DNA of 64,000 nt from Pseudolabrys taiwanensis (GTDB lineage Bacteria > Pseudomonadota > Alphaproteobacteria > Rhizobiales > Xanthobacteraceae), in assembly GCF_003367395.1 (NCBI RefSeq), contig NZ_CP031417.1:2542001-2606000 (forward strand), read 5' to 3'. Numbering within the stretch: the stretch's first letter is position 1; each line of letters starts with the position of its first letter. This document shows positions 1-8,991 of this stretch, piece by piece. Position numbers and translations under genes: made by a program. The notes below the pieces were generated by a model. That model saw only the letters and a program-made list of their open reading frames with translations. It did not search any database and was not told the DNA's origin.

Positions 1-61
1 AGACCGAGGCAGCAAGCATCGCGGCGCCGGACGCCAAGAACAGCCCTGAACGCTTCCTCAT
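1..61 (-). CDS. N-terminus of a secreted protein, cut by the window edge
   Basis: Reading the minus strand from the ATG at 59-61 gives about 20 residues, MRKRSGLFLASGAAMLAASV, up to the window edge. A basic start followed by a hydrophobic stretch is what a signal peptide looks like. No mature part is visible, so no function can be given. No strong ribosome binding site is seen. The polysaccharide genes downstream suggest an envelope protein, but that is inference. Confidence 0.4.
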   Translation of the reverse strand, partial: MRKRSGLFLASGAAMLAASV

Positions 62-466
62 AATCGCCCGCGCCGACATACGGTCACTTGGTCTTCTCCC
101 GGTCGCGGCCAAGAGTTGGACCTGTCGGCGATTCATCCCAGCGCGTATCGAACCACAGTCTATCCGCATCCAGGCAATACGGAGGCAACAACGTGGAACT
201 CACAGACGCCGTGTTCCGACCTATCTCGCTACAAGCATCATGCGCGCGTGCACTCTTCTCGCGAGCATGTTTCTTGCAAACATCGTTCCACAGCGATCCG
301 AACGAACTGAGGAGCAAAGCGTTTGCCCTCGCGAATGAACACACTGCGCGGCAGGACGTTCCCGCGTCGCACAACGGAACTCTGGGCAACGGCGCCTCCG
401 TTGTTGATCACACTCTGCTAAAACGATGAGCACAATGCGCATTAGCGATGCGCGACGCGATCGTCG
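62..466. other. Intergenic region, no gene seen
   Basis: This 405-base stretch lies between the partial secreted protein and the SLBB lipoprotein. The open frames in it on both strands give arginine- and serine-rich translations without domain features and overlap each other. I see no RNA gene or clear terminator. It probably holds the promoter of the leftmost gene. Confidence 0.4.
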
Positions 467-1066
467 TCAGAAATATCGCTCATCGACGCGGATATTGTCC
501 CCTGGATAGACATGCACCCGCATCTCCAGTGACACGATCTCCTCTGCCGCGGAACCGGCACGCCGCAGATAAACTTTGTTTTCATTCGCACGATAGGTGA
601 GCCCGCCTGCTGTGGCGACGGCGTCGGCGAGTGTCAGACCCGGACGATACGGATATTCGCCGGCCTTCTTGACCTCGCCGAAGATGTAGAACGGCGCATA
701 GGCCGCAATCTCCACATTGACCTTAGGATCCTGCGATATCTGACCTTTCATCTTGCCGACGATGGTGCGCTCGAGCTGACTGGTGGTTGAGCCCGACGCT
801 CTGATCTGGCCGACGAGCGGCAGCGAGATGAAGCCGCTGCTGTTGACCTCGTACTCCCCGGTAAGATCCGGTTCGTTGTAGACCTTGATGCGCAGCCGAT
901 CGCCGGGGCCGAGCGTGTACGCGCCGCCGGCGCCCCGTTGCGGTCCCGGCCCGGCGAAACTGACCGCCGCCGCCCCTTCTCCCGTGTTGCTCACTTGTGC
1001 CGCACTGCTGCATCCCGCGAGGGCAAAGCACGCCAGCAATTGCAGGACGTTACGACGTTGCAGCAT
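467..1066 (-). CDS. Short polysaccharide export lipoprotein (SLBB / Wza-like)
   Basis: Predicted periplasmic or outer-membrane lipoprotein of 199 aa for export of capsular or exopolysaccharide. A lipobox (LAGC, Cys19) follows a short basic, hydrophobic leader. A polysaccharide-export domain (YTLGPGDRLRIKVY, about 50-124) is followed by one SLBB-like domain (about 125-197). It is much shorter than E. coli Wza (about 380 aa) and has no C-terminal transmembrane helix, like the short export proteins of rhizobia. A TTG two codons upstream is possible, but GGGGGGAG sits 7-8 bases before the ATG at 1066. It is divergent from the sugar transferase at 1670, which supports a polysaccharide role. Confidence 0.85.
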   Translation of the reverse strand: MLQRRNVLQLLACFALAGCSSAAQVSNTGEGAAAVSFAGPGPQRGAGGAYTLGPGDRLRIKVYNEPDLTGEYEVNSSGFISLPLVGQIRASGSTTSQLERTIVGKMKGQISQDPKVNVEIAAYAPFYIFGEVKKAGEYPYRPGLTLADAVATAGGLTYRANENKVYLRRAGSAAEEIVSLEMRVHVYPGDNIRVDERYF

Positions 1067-1669
1067 GAACAAGCTCCCCCCGATAACACGCTACGCCAGG
1101 AATCGAACTCAGTGCCGCGCAACAACAAAGCCGACGCGAAAGAACTCTTTCGGGAGCGGTTAGTTCCGAATAGCCGAAAAAATTTCTCGCCCTCAGACGA
1201 GCTTCGACAAGGTCCACACGATCGCGACCCACACCATGAAGTTCCCGAATAGCAAAGCATTGCGCATCTGCCGCGGCGTGCACTGCCGTACCGCATGCAA
1301 AGCGCAGCTCTCGCGTCGAGCCGTGGCAAGCCGACGTGTTACTGCTACGAGTGAGGCGCTTCGATACCAAGCTCTCATTCTTCACGTCGTCCGACGTGTG
1401 CAGAGACTCAACTGCACGACTATTTTTGCGTCATTCGCCGCTTAATTGTTCGTTCCCGCGTCACGGAACCGTCACCTCCGCACTCTGCGCATAAATTTCA
1501 ACGGGTGCGATAGGGCAACGCGCTTATTTGTCGATCAGTGTTCAGTTGTCACAGATCGTGATCGCCGAGCGTCCAAATGTTTTCACATTAGGGAGCGATC
1601 TTGTGTGCGGTGCGGCATCGTCTTTGCAATGATCGTGTCGTGATTCGGGACAGAGTGAAGGAGCGCAAA
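1067..1669. other. Divergent intergenic region of the polysaccharide genes
   Basis: About 600 bases separate the SLBB lipoprotein (minus) from the sugar transferase (plus). The part from about 1380 to 1600 is richer in A and T than its surroundings and probably carries the promoters of both genes. A 24-codon hydrophobic frame on the minus strand (1193-1267) was not accepted because it lacks a ribosome binding site. No palindrome strong enough to report was seen. Confidence 0.4.
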
Positions 1670-2416
1670 GTGAATTTGACTGCTTCAATCCCCTTCGTTC
1701 GCGGGCGAAGCGCAAAGGAAGCGCTGTTCTTACCGGGCCGCGGCTTTCGTCGAACCGCGCGCGCGCAGGAACGACGTCGTTTCGATAACGCCGTTGTTCG
1801 CGAGCCGTCGGCCTCGTTGCAGGTGGCCAAGCGCCTGATCGATATCCTCGGCGCCGGATTCGGACTCCTGGCTCTCGCGCCGCTGCTGATCGGCGTCGCG
1901 GTCGCCATCAAGGTCACGTCGCAGGGGCCCGTCTTCTTCCGCCAGAAGCGCTACGGCTATCACAACCGCCGCTTCTGGATTTTCAAGTTCCGGACGATGT
2001 ACACGCATCTCGAAGACCAGCGCGGCACCAAGCAGACGACGACAAACGATCCGCGAATCACGCCGCTCGGCCGCTTCCTGCGCAAGACCAGCCTCGACGA
2101 ATTGCCGCAGCTCATCAACGTGCTGAAGGGCGACATGTCTCTGGTCGGGCCGCGTCCGCATGTGCCGGGCATGCTCGCCGGCGGCATGTTGTATGAGGAG
2201 TTGGTCCCCTATTACTTCCAGCGGCACAATATGCGCCCCGGCATCACCGGGCTCGCGCAGGTCAGCGGCTGTCGCGGCAGCACCGCCGTGCGACTGCCCG
2301 CGATCGAGCGGCTCGATTACGACCTGCAATACATTCAGCGCTGGTCGCTGTGGCTGGACATCACCATCATCGTCCGCACGGTCGTGCGAGAATTCTTCAA
2401 AGGCTCCGGCGATTAG
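1670..2416 (+). CDS. Undecaprenyl-phosphate sugar transferase (exopolysaccharide initiation)
   Basis: Bacterial sugar transferase family (PF02397) of about 248 aa, which loads the first sugar-1-phosphate onto undecaprenyl phosphate at the inner membrane. A hydrophobic hairpin ([24 protein letters not shown]) is followed by the family block [21 protein letters not shown], then [21 protein letters not shown] and the conserved VGPRP. The start is taken as the GTG at 1670 because AGGAG lies 6 bases before it; a longer frame from 1601 has no such site. The protein is the short form with one membrane hairpin, without the extra N-terminal helices of WbaP/WcaJ. It probably acts with the export lipoprotein upstream and the methyltransferase downstream. 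Confidence 0.88.
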   Translation: MNLTASIPFVRGRSAKEALFLPGRGFRRTARAQERRRFDNAVVREPSASLQVAKRLIDILGAGFGLLALAPLLIGVAVAIKVTSQGPVFFRQKRYGYHNRRFWIFKFRTMYTHLEDQRGTKQTTTNDPRITPLGRFLRKTSLDELPQLINVLKGDMSLVGPRPHVPGMLAGGMLYEELVPYYFQRHNMRPGITGLAQVSGCRGSTAVRLPAIERLDYDLQYIQRWSLWLDITIIVRTVVREFFKGSGD

Positions 2417-2459
2417 GATGACTCGCTTCGAAACCGGTCATTGACCGAAGGGAGGCAGC

Positions 2460-3278
2460 ATGACCTTGCTTCAATCGTTAAGCCAGTTTCCCGGCAGATC
2501 CCAGCTCAAGCAGGCGGTGACAGCCCTTGCGCCGTCGCTTTGGGTGAGTTGGCGTCTGATGAACCGGCCGCGCTCCGCGGAGCGAGAGTTGTCGCGACTG
2601 AAAAACTTAGTCTCGCGAGGAGATACCGCCATCGATGTCGGCGCCAATCTGGGACTGTACACGAGGACGCTGGCCGGCTTGGCCGCACGCGTGCATGCCT
2701 TCGAACCGTCGCCGGATATGGCCACCATGCTACGACGGACCTCGGCGCGAAACGTCACGATCCACGAAGTCGCGCTCTCCGATGGGGAGGGTAACGCCGC
2801 CTTACGCATTCCGCGCGCCGGCGATCATCTTACGCACGGCCTCGCCTCGCTCGAGCCGGGCGCCGTGGGCGGCCAGGACGTCGTCGTGACCGATGTCTCG
2901 CGCAAGCGCCTCGACTCGATGATCGATGAGCCCGTGAACTTCGTCAAAGTCGACGTCGAGGGCCATGAGCTCAATGTCTTGCGCGGCGCAACCGCCTTGA
3001 TCGCTCACCACCGCCCGGTGTTCCTGGTCGAGGCCGAAGATCGCCATCGGCCGGGGGCAACTCACTCCATCTTCTCGTTCTTCCGCGAACGCGCTTACGA
3101 CGGCTTCTATCTGCAAGACCATGACGTCATGGATATCGCGGCGTTCGATCCGGCGATCGACCAGGACGAGAAGGTACTGCTCGCGGATGGCGGCCGCGCC
3201 GATGGCCGGCACTACATCAACAATTTCTTCTTTATCCCTGCTGAGCGACACGGCCGGCAACTTCTCGAAGCCGCGTAG
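2460..3278 (+). CDS. FkbM family methyltransferase
   Basis: SAM-dependent methyltransferase of 272 aa. The SAM-binding motif I is at about residues 57-68 (DTAIDVGANLGLYT), the acidic ribose-binding motif is in VHAFEPSPDM, and the FkbM signature VNFVKVDVEGHELNVLRGA is near 160-178. FkbM-type enzymes near sugar transferases usually methylate sugar hydroxyls of surface polysaccharides; that role here is inferred from context. A good GGGAGG site precedes the ATG. It is 43 bases downstream of the sugar transferase and probably in the same operon. It ends 12 bases from the convergent RidA gene. Confidence 0.82.
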   Translation: MTLLQSLSQFPGRSQLKQAVTALAPSLWVSWRLMNRPRSAERELSRLKNLVSRGDTAIDVGANLGLYTRTLAGLAARVHAFEPSPDMATMLRRTSARNVTIHEVALSDGEGNAALRIPRAGDHLTHGLASLEPGAVGGQDVVVTDVSRKRLDSMIDEPVNFVKVDVEGHELNVLRGATALIAHHRPVFLVEAEDRHRPGATHSIFSFFRERAYDGFYLQDHDVMDIAAFDPAIDQDEKVLLADGGRADGRHYINNFFFIPAERHGRQLLEAA

Positions 3279-3290
3279 GACGCCTGCGGC

Positions 3291-3674
3291 TCAAGCCGCC
3301 GCGACGATCTCGACTTCGACCTTGAATTCCGGCCGGGTGAAGCCGCCGACAATCATCAACGTCGATGCCGGCGCCGGCACGGTCGCGTAACGGTCGCGCA
3401 CGGCCATGTAAGGCGCCATGTGCTCGCGGGCCGTCACATAGGCGTTGATGCGCACGATATTGGCGAAGCCCATGCCGGCTTCGGCAAGGCACCGGCCGAT
3501 CGCCTCAAAGCACATGATAGCCTGCTCCTCCGTCGTCGCGGGGATCGCGTCGTCGAGTCCGATGCCGAGCTGGCCGGAACAGAACAAGAGCCGCGCCCCC
3601 GCCTCGACTTCCACGGCATGGCTGTATTTGGCGAAGGGCGCGCGGATGCCGGCGGGAACTAGGTGACGGAGCAT
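3291..3674 (-). CDS. RidA family protein (YjgF/UK114), imine/enamine deaminase-like
   Basis: 127 aa, the normal size for the RidA family, whose members form trimers that hydrolyse reactive imines or enamines or act on catabolic intermediates. The C-terminal family block is clear (IVRINAYV and ASTLMIVGGFTRPEFKVEVE), and the arginine that binds the carboxylate in RidA corresponds to the R in VRDRYA or FTRPE. The ATG at 3674 lies 2 bases after the ABC ATPase stop, so it is the last gene of the minus-strand operon. Next to a FAD oxidase and a Rieske oxygenase it could clear an imine from amine oxidation; that is inference. A long frame running upstream from this gene is only a shadow of the ATPase. 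Confidence 0.85.
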   Translation of the reverse strand: MLRHLVPAGIRAPFAKYSHAVEVEAGARLLFCSGQLGIGLDDAIPATTEEQAIMCFEAIGRCLAEAGMGFANIVRINAYVTAREHMAPYMAVRDRYATVPAPASTLMIVGGFTRPEFKVEVEIVAAA

Positions 3675-3676
3675 CG

Positions 3677-4522
3677 CTATTCGGGCTCGGCCGGGCTTTC
3701 GGCCATGGCGCGGTGCAGCGCCTCCGAGGCGCGGCGGCAATAATCGTTGTAGACCGTCGACGTGCGGAACTCTTCGTCCCGCGGATACGGCATGTCGATC
3801 GCGATCTCGGAACTCACCCGCCCCGGCCGCGCACTCATTATTACTATGCGCGAGGACAGATAGACCGACTCGTAGACGCTGTGGGTGACGAAGATCACGG
3901 TTAGGTTCTGCTTGGCGAACAGCTTGAGCAGATCGTTGTTGAGCTTGGTGCGAGTGATCTCGTCGAGCGCGGCAAATGGCTCGTCCATCAGCAGAATTTT
4001 CGGATTGGTCACCAAAGCGCGGGCGATCGAGACGCGCATCTTCATGCCGCCCGACAGTTCCCGCGGATAATGCTGCGCAAACCGCGCGAGGCCGACCTGC
4101 GCCAGCACGGCCATGATCCGCTCGCGCACCGCCTCCTTGCGCTGACCGGCGAGCTTGAGCGGCAGATAGACATTGTCGAACACGCTGCACCAGGGCAGCA
4201 ATGTCGGCTCCTGGAACACGTAGCCGAGCAGCCGCTCCGGCTCGCCGAGCGCATCGTAGCTCGACTGCGGCCAGTCGATCATGCCGGTCGACGGCCCGCC
4301 GAGCCCAGCGACCATCTTCAAAAGCGTGGACTTGCCGCAACCCGACGGCCCGAGCAGCGTCAGAAACTCGCCCTGCCGGATAGCGAGATCGACGTTGTCG
4401 AGCGCCACCGTGCCGTTGGCGAAGACCTTCGAAATGCCGGCGAGGCGCAGCAGCGCGCGGGACGGCGCTTCCGCCGCGGCGGGTGGAGGCTCGGGAAATA
4501 TCGGCACCACGTTTGCCTTCAT
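3677..4522 (-). CDS. ABC importer ATP-binding protein (nitrate/sulfonate/taurine type)
   Basis: 281 aa cytoplasmic ATPase that drives import with the permease at 7000-7800 and the binding protein at 7891-8889. Walker A is GPSGCGKST (about 58-66), the signature is LSGGM, and Walker B is ILLMDEPFAALDE, followed by the switch histidine in IFVTHSVYE. The alanine in PFAALDE and the C-terminal part are typical of the SsuB/TauB/NrtD group. Its ATG overlaps the stop of the FAD oxidase by 4 bases (ATGA), so the two are translationally coupled. The transporter is split: its ATPase is separated from its permease by two oxygenase genes, tying transport to catabolism. Confidence 0.88.
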   Translation of the reverse strand: MKANVVPIFPEPPPAAAEAPSRALLRLAGISKVFANGTVALDNVDLAIRQGEFLTLLGPSGCGKSTLLKMVAGLGGPSTGMIDWPQSSYDALGEPERLLGYVFQEPTLLPWCSVFDNVYLPLKLAGQRKEAVRERIMAVLAQVGLARFAQHYPRELSGGMKMRVSIARALVTNPKILLMDEPFAALDEITRTKLNNDLLKLFAKQNLTVIFVTHSVYESVYLSSRIVIMSARPGRVSSEIAIDMPYPRDEEFRTSTVYNDYCRRASEALHRAMAESPAEPE

Positions 4523-5919
4523 CGCAGCACGTCCTCGTGCTTGGGAGTGAAGCTGCGCATTTTGCCGGGATTGAGCAAGCCCAGCGGGTCGACCTCGTGC
4601 TTGAAGCCGAGCTGGTCGGCGTCCACCCGCTTGTAGCGGCTGCCGTCCTCCAGCGTGATGACATGCGGGTTGGCGATCTTGATATCGGCCGCTTCGAACG
4701 CATCCATGATCTCGTAGAGCCGCTCGGGGGTCGAATAGCGGATCACCGGAATGCCGCTCGCGGTCATCAAGCCGTTGATGCGGATGAATTCGAGGTGCTG
4801 CATCACCTCGCCCTTGAACTTGGCGCCGATCTCGGCGACCGACTCGATGATCCGCTCGTGCGGATAAAGCACCTGCAGATAGGTGATGGCCCGGTCGACC
4901 TTGAACATCTGCAAAGTGCAGTGATTCCAGGTGTGCTCGTAGAGCGGCACCTTGTTGAGGACGTCCTCGCTCGGCGTCTTGTAGGTCAGCGTGCCGCCAT
5001 AGCTCTCGAGCAGCGTCTCAAACGTGTCGATCGACATCTCGCCGATCATCGCGAGCAGCACGCTCTTGCCCTCGGGGCAATAGGGCTTGAGCGCGGCGAA
5101 GTTCTCCGGCAACGGCCATTCGATCGGCGCCAGAATCTTCTTGATCACGCCGTCGGCCATGGCGATGGCCTGACCAAAGCGGATAGCCTCATGGAAGTCG
5201 TCGAAGGCGACGACCACATCGATCCAGTCATAGGCCGGCGCCAGCGGCATCTCCAAGGCGGTGATGATGCCGGTCGTGCCGTAGGCGCGGCTGATCTTCT
5301 GCGCCGCGTCGCCACGCAGTTCGTAAACCCGCGGATTCTCCTCCATGGAGACCACGCGCGCCGCCAGGATGTTGCCTGGCTCGCGCATGCCGCCATAGGT
5401 GACGCTGCCGACGCCGCCGGAGCCGCCGGCGACGAAGCCGCCGATCTGCGACATGCGCTTGGTCGAGGGGTGCATGCGCAATTCCCAGCCGTTCGGCCGC
5501 GTCTGCGCATCGATGTCGAACAGCTTGGCGCCAGCCTGCACGCGCACGCGGCCCGGCTTCTGCCATTCGATCTTGTTCATCTCCGCCATATCCAGCACGA
5601 CGCCGCCCTCCATCGGCACGCACTGACCGTAGTTGCCGGTGGCGCCGGCGCGCGGCGTCAGCGGAATGCGGTGACGATAGCAGGCCGCCACGACGCGCAG
5701 CACATCGGCCTCGTCGCGCGGCGTCACGATGACGTCGGCGATCTTGTCCTTGAGTTGCTCGGCCAGGATCGGCGAGTACCAATAGTAGTCGCGCGATTTA
5801 CGCTTGAGATCGGTCGGCTCCCGGCTCCAGGGCACATCGCCGATGTCGGCGAGAAACGCCTCCATCGGATAGCGCGAGGTTTCGGCGACCGGGGTGGCGA
5901 GTGCGACGGCGTTCGACAT
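4519..5919 (-). CDS. FAD-binding oxidase/dehydrogenase (GlcD/vanillyl-oxidase superfamily)
   Basis: 466 aa flavoprotein with an N-terminal PCMH-type FAD domain. PRAGATGNYGQCVPMEGGVV (about 92-111) resembles the FAD pyrophosphate loop of GlcD-like enzymes, and HPSTKRMSQIGGFVAGGSGGVGSVTYG is the second FAD-binding stretch. The C-terminal part resembles FAD-linked oxidases and ends in VDPLGLLNPGKMRSF, a common family ending (DPxxxLNPGK). The substrate is unknown. It lies 23 bases after the Rieske gene and overlaps the ATPase gene by 4 bases. Together with RidA downstream it may oxidise a C-N bond; this is inferred from context only. Confidence 0.8.
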   Translation of the reverse strand: MSNAVALATPVAETSRYPMEAFLADIGDVPWSREPTDLKRKSRDYYWYSPILAEQLKDKIADVIVTPRDEADVLRVVAACYRHRIPLTPRAGATGNYGQCVPMEGGVVLDMAEMNKIEWQKPGRVRVQAGAKLFDIDAQTRPNGWELRMHPSTKRMSQIGGFVAGGSGGVGSVTYGGMREPGNILAARVVSMEENPRVYELRGDAAQKISRAYGTTGIITALEMPLAPAYDWIDVVVAFDDFHEAIRFGQAIAMADGVIKKILAPIEWPLPENFAALKPYCPEGKSVLLAMIGEMSIDTFETLLESYGGTLTYKTPSEDVLNKVPLYEHTWNHCTLQMFKVDRAITYLQVLYPHERIIESVAEIGAKFKGEVMQHLEFIRINGLMTASGIPVIRYSTPERLYEIMDAFEAADIKIANPHVITLEDGSRYKRVDADQLGFKHEVDPLGLLNPGKMRSFTPKHEDVLR

Positions 5920-5942
5920 TCTATGGCCTGCGACTTGGAGTG

Positions 5943-6962
5943 TTAGGCGGCGCGGAACACTTCCGATTCACCGTGCTTCTGCAGCAGGTCCATCAGACGC
6001 TTGCGCATGATCATGCCCGGCTTGTCGGAAACCATGTGCGCCTCGGCCCGGCGGCCCATGTCGATCGGCGTATCGAAGTCGGTCGACTCGATAATGTCCT
6101 TATCCTCGCGCGTGATCTTGAAGTCCCAGTCGATCAGCAGCTGCGCCGGGCAATCCGCCTCGGTGTCGTTGCGGTAGAGCCACTGCACGACCATGATGTG
6201 GCCGTCGTCGATCGGCGTCGCCGAATTGAGAATGATGTGGCGCAGCCCCGACGGATATTCGATATCGAGGCGGCGGCAGAACGGCATGTACCACTTGTTG
6301 CGCATGTGGCGCTTGGTGGTCGGCGCGTCGGTCCCCGAAATCTTGTACTGAATCGGCGGATTGGCGACGGTGATCAACGTCTCCGCCTCGAAGCCGTAAT
6401 CGGTCTCCTTGATCTCGTACTTTTCCGGCAGCGGCTGGTCGAGCTGACCGAACGTGCCCTTGTGCACGAAGGCGAAGTGCGCGTTGTCGAACGAGTTCTC
6501 CATCAGCCGCAGCGCCGATGTGTTCCACACCTCGTAGAACTGCGGGATGCGGCGGAAGCTCGCGTCGGTGTCCTCGGCGACGTCGAAGATCGGCGCCAGA
6601 GGCTCGTCGAGCGCCACCCAGACGTAGCCGTACTTCTCCTGGCAGTGGAAGGCCGGCGTCGACAGGTTCGGCACCTCCTGTTGCACGGGGAATTGCGGCA
6701 CGTGCGCGAGCTTGCCGGTCTGGTCGTATTCCCAGCCGTGATAGCCACAGACGATGTGGCCTTCCTTGCACCAGCCCTTCGACAGCTTCGCGGTGCGGTG
6801 GCAGCAACGATCCTTCAGCGCCGCCGGTTTGCCGTCCGGTCCAAGGAACAGCACGATGTCCTCGCCGAGCAGCGTGAAGGCCTTCGGTCCCTCTTTGAGA
6901 TCCTCGACCGGGATCACCGCGTACCAAAAGCGGCGCAGGACTTTCTGTTGCGTGGTCAGCAT
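5943..6962 (-). CDS. Rieske non-haem iron oxygenase, alpha subunit
   Basis: 339 aa, ring-hydroxylating or N/O-dealkylating oxygenase. The N-terminal Rieske [2Fe-2S] domain has C-x-H (CCH in DRCCHRTA) and C-x2-H (CGYH) about 18 residues apart. The catalytic domain contains ENSFDNAHFAFVHKGTFG, the expected His ligands of the mononuclear iron. The sequence looks like the phthalate-dioxygenase/choline-monooxygenase side of the family. No beta subunit or dedicated reductase is next to it. The start is set at 6962 because GGAGA precedes that ATG by 8-9 bases; a frame reaching 7028 would overlap the permease. Its place inside an importer operon suggests the imported compound is its substrate. Confidence 0.88.
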   Translation of the reverse strand: MLTTQQKVLRRFWYAVIPVEDLKEGPKAFTLLGEDIVLFLGPDGKPAALKDRCCHRTAKLSKGWCKEGHIVCGYHGWEYDQTGKLAHVPQFPVQQEVPNLSTPAFHCQEKYGYVWVALDEPLAPIFDVAEDTDASFRRIPQFYEVWNTSALRLMENSFDNAHFAFVHKGTFGQLDQPLPEKYEIKETDYGFEAETLITVANPPIQYKISGTDAPTTKRHMRNKWYMPFCRRLDIEYPSGLRHIILNSATPIDDGHIMVVQWLYRNDTEADCPAQLLIDWDFKITREDKDIIESTDFDTPIDMGRRAEAHMVSDKPGMIMRKRLMDLLQKHGESEVFRAA

Positions 6963-6999
6963 GGAAACTTCTCCGGCAGATGACGAGAACGGGATGGCA

Positions 7000-7800
7000 T
7001 CAGGCTTCCTGCTCGGTTTCGCTGTCATGCCAGCGCCCGAGCGCGAGCTTCGACAGGCCGGCCATGGCCAGGAACAGGAGGATGCCGGTGACGGTGATCA
7101 GGAACAGCGCGGCGAACATGCGCGGAATGTCGAGCTGGAAGCCCGATTGCAGGATTTCGTAGGCGAGCCCGGCGCTGCGGCCGCCGGTGCCGGCGACGAA
7201 CTCGGCCACCACGGCGCCGATCAGCGCCAGACCCGAGGCAATACGCAGACCGGCGAAGAAGAAGGGCAATGCGCTCGGAATGCGCAGGTAGATCAGGCTC
7301 TGCAAGCGCGTGGCATGGTTGATCGCGAACAGGTTCTGGTGGCCGGCATCGATGCTGCGCAGGCCGATGGTCGTATTGGAGATGATCGGAAACACGGCAA
7401 TGATCGTCGCGCAGATGATGAGCGCGAGCTGCGTGTTCTTGACCAGGATGATGATCAGGGGCGCGATCGCGACGATCGGCGTCACCTGCATGATTACCGC
7501 GTAAGGAAAGAAGCTGCGCTCGATCATCTTGTTCTGCACGAACAGGAAGGCGAGCGTGCAGCCGATTGCGGTGGCGAGGCCGAGCGCAATCAACGCGACC
7601 TTCAATGTGCTCCACAGGGCGCGCATCAGCGTCGGCGTGTCGGAAACGATGGCCTGCGCGATAGCCGATGGTGCCGGCAGGAGATAGGCCGGAACGGCGA
7701 ACAGCCGGCACGCCGCTTCCCAGAACACCAGGACCATCGCGCCGACAACCAGCGGCGGCAGAATATTCGTCAACGCTTGGCTGTGTCGGCTGGGCGGCAT
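7000..7800 (-). CDS. ABC importer permease (SsuC/TauC/NrtB type)
   Basis: 266 aa inner-membrane protein with about six hydrophobic segments. The cytoplasmic coupling (EAA) loop reads INHATRLQSLIYLRIPSALPFFFAGLRIASG, close to the EAA-x3-G pattern of nitrate/sulfonate importers. It lies between the binding protein (upstream, across a strong stem-loop) and the Rieske oxygenase (37 bases downstream). The partner ATPase is at 3677-4522. Confidence 0.88.
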   Translation of the reverse strand: MPPSRHSQALTNILPPLVVGAMVLVFWEAACRLFAVPAYLLPAPSAIAQAIVSDTPTLMRALWSTLKVALIALGLATAIGCTLAFLFVQNKMIERSFFPYAVIMQVTPIVAIAPLIIILVKNTQLALIICATIIAVFPIISNTTIGLRSIDAGHQNLFAINHATRLQSLIYLRIPSALPFFFAGLRIASGLALIGAVVAEFVAGTGGRSAGLAYEILQSGFQLDIPRMFAALFLITVTGILLFLAMAGLSKLALGRWHDSETEQEA

Positions 7801-7856
7801 CGTCTGGGACTTCGCTTGAGATCGGCGTAAGGAAGCAAGGAAACAAGAAAGAATGT

Positions 7857-7882
7857 GCCCGCGCGCCTCAAAGCGCGCGGGC
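7857..7882 (-). terminator. Strong stem-loop between binding protein and permease
   Basis: A perfect 10-bp stem (GCCCGCGCGC with GCGCGCGGGC) closes a 6-base loop, starting 8 bases beyond the stop of the binding-protein gene. No T-run follows, so it is probably not a full terminator. In importer operons such structures often protect the 3' end of the binding-protein message and lower permease expression; that role is inferred. Confidence 0.6.
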
Positions 7883-7890
7883 GATGGCCT

Positions 7891-8889
7891 TTAGTTCATC
7901 GGGATCTTCATGCCGTCGATAAACTTGGTCGTGTAGGCCTTCTTGTAGTCGACGCTCTTGTCGATGAGGCCGCCCGCGACCATGAAGTCGTAGGTCGCCT
8001 TCCAGCGCGCGTCGGTCATCACGCCGATGCCCATGCTCTGCGCATCGCCGCCGTCGACCACCTTGAGCTCCTTCATGCGCTTGATACCGAAAGCGATCTG
8101 CTCGTCGCTCATCTTCGGATTGTCAGCCTTGATCAGCGCATTGGCCGGCGCCGGATCGCCGTTGAGGTAGCTCTTCCAGCCCTCCATAGAGGCCCGCACG
8201 AAGCGCTTGAGCACATCGGGCTTCTCTTCGGTGAGCTTGGTCGTGGTCACCATCGTGGTGCCATAGGGCGGATAGCCATAGTCGGCGAACAGGAAGAAGT
8301 TGGCCGGCACGCCCTTCTGCATCGCCTGGAACGGCTCCGACGAGGGATAGGACTGCTGCGCCACGTTCTTGTCGACGAAGAACGGCTGCAGATTGAATGT
8401 GTAGGGCTGCACCTGCGCGTCGGTGAAACCGAACTTCGCCTTCAGCCACGGCCAATAGGTGGTGCGCGCCGAGGTCGCGATCAGGATGGTCTTGTCCTTG
8501 AGGCCGGCGAGATCCTTGACGTCCTCGTGCGTCATCATTCCCTGCAGGTCTTTCTGGAAAGACGCGCCGATGGTGACGACCGGCAGCCCCTTGGCGATCG
8601 AATTGAGGACCTGAATGTCGTAGCCCATGATCACGTCGGTCTCGCCGGCGAGCAGAAGCTGCATGGCGTTGACCTGCGGGCCACCCATCTTGATGGTGAC
8701 GTCGAGACCGGCCTTCTCGTAGAGACCGGTCGCCTTCGCCTGGTAGAAACCGCCGTGCTCCGCCTGAGCGAACCAGCTCGTCAGAAACACGATCTTGTCG
8801 GCCGCGCTGGCCACGGCCGGCGCGAGTGCCGCGCCGATCAGCGCCGCGCCGGCGATGGTCAGGCGTGAAATCCGTTGCAGGGTGCACAT
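7891..8889 (-). CDS. Periplasmic substrate-binding protein (NMT1/THI5/SsuA-like)
   Basis: 332 aa exported protein. The signal peptide is residues 1-29 (LTIAGAALIGAALAPAVASAAD, cleavage after ASA). The mature part fits the NMT1/THI5-like binding proteins that serve taurine, sulfonate, nitrate, pyrimidine or thiamine precursors: FLTSWFAQAEHGGFYQAKATGLYEKAGLDVTIKMGG is the typical start, near the pyrimidine/aromatic branch. It is the first gene of a minus-strand operon of transport and oxygenase genes and is divergent from a LysR gene. The ligand cannot be read from sequence; a nitrogen-containing ring compound fits the neighbours. Confidence 0.87.
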   Translation of the reverse strand: MCTLQRISRLTIAGAALIGAALAPAVASAADKIVFLTSWFAQAEHGGFYQAKATGLYEKAGLDVTIKMGGPQVNAMQLLLAGETDVIMGYDIQVLNSIAKGLPVVTIGASFQKDLQGMMTHEDVKDLAGLKDKTILIATSARTTYWPWLKAKFGFTDAQVQPYTFNLQPFFVDKNVAQQSYPSSEPFQAMQKGVPANFFLFADYGYPPYGTTMVTTTKLTEEKPDVLKRFVRASMEGWKSYLNGDPAPANALIKADNPKMSDEQIAFGIKRMKELKVVDGGDAQSMGIGVMTDARWKATYDFMVAGGLIDKSVDYKKAYTTKFIDGMKIPMN

Positions 8890-8991
8890 TGTGGGTTGTC
8901 CGCTCTGTTTGATCTGACCCGTCGGCCGGCGGCCTCTCCCCGAAGTCGGCCGGCTTGCATCAATGTGAGCAGACAGGAATAGTTATCAAAA

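Noticed and set aside
1193..1267. 24-codon hydrophobic frame on the minus strand, MRNALLFGNFMVWVAIVWTL and four more residues
   Set aside because: It looks like a membrane peptide but has no ribosome site, and a chance hydrophobic frame in a 600-base gap is likely.
3291..4703. 470-codon minus-strand frame covering RidA and the ATPase region
   Set aside because: Only its last 127 codons are RidA; the rest is out of frame with the clear ABC ATPase at 3677-4522.
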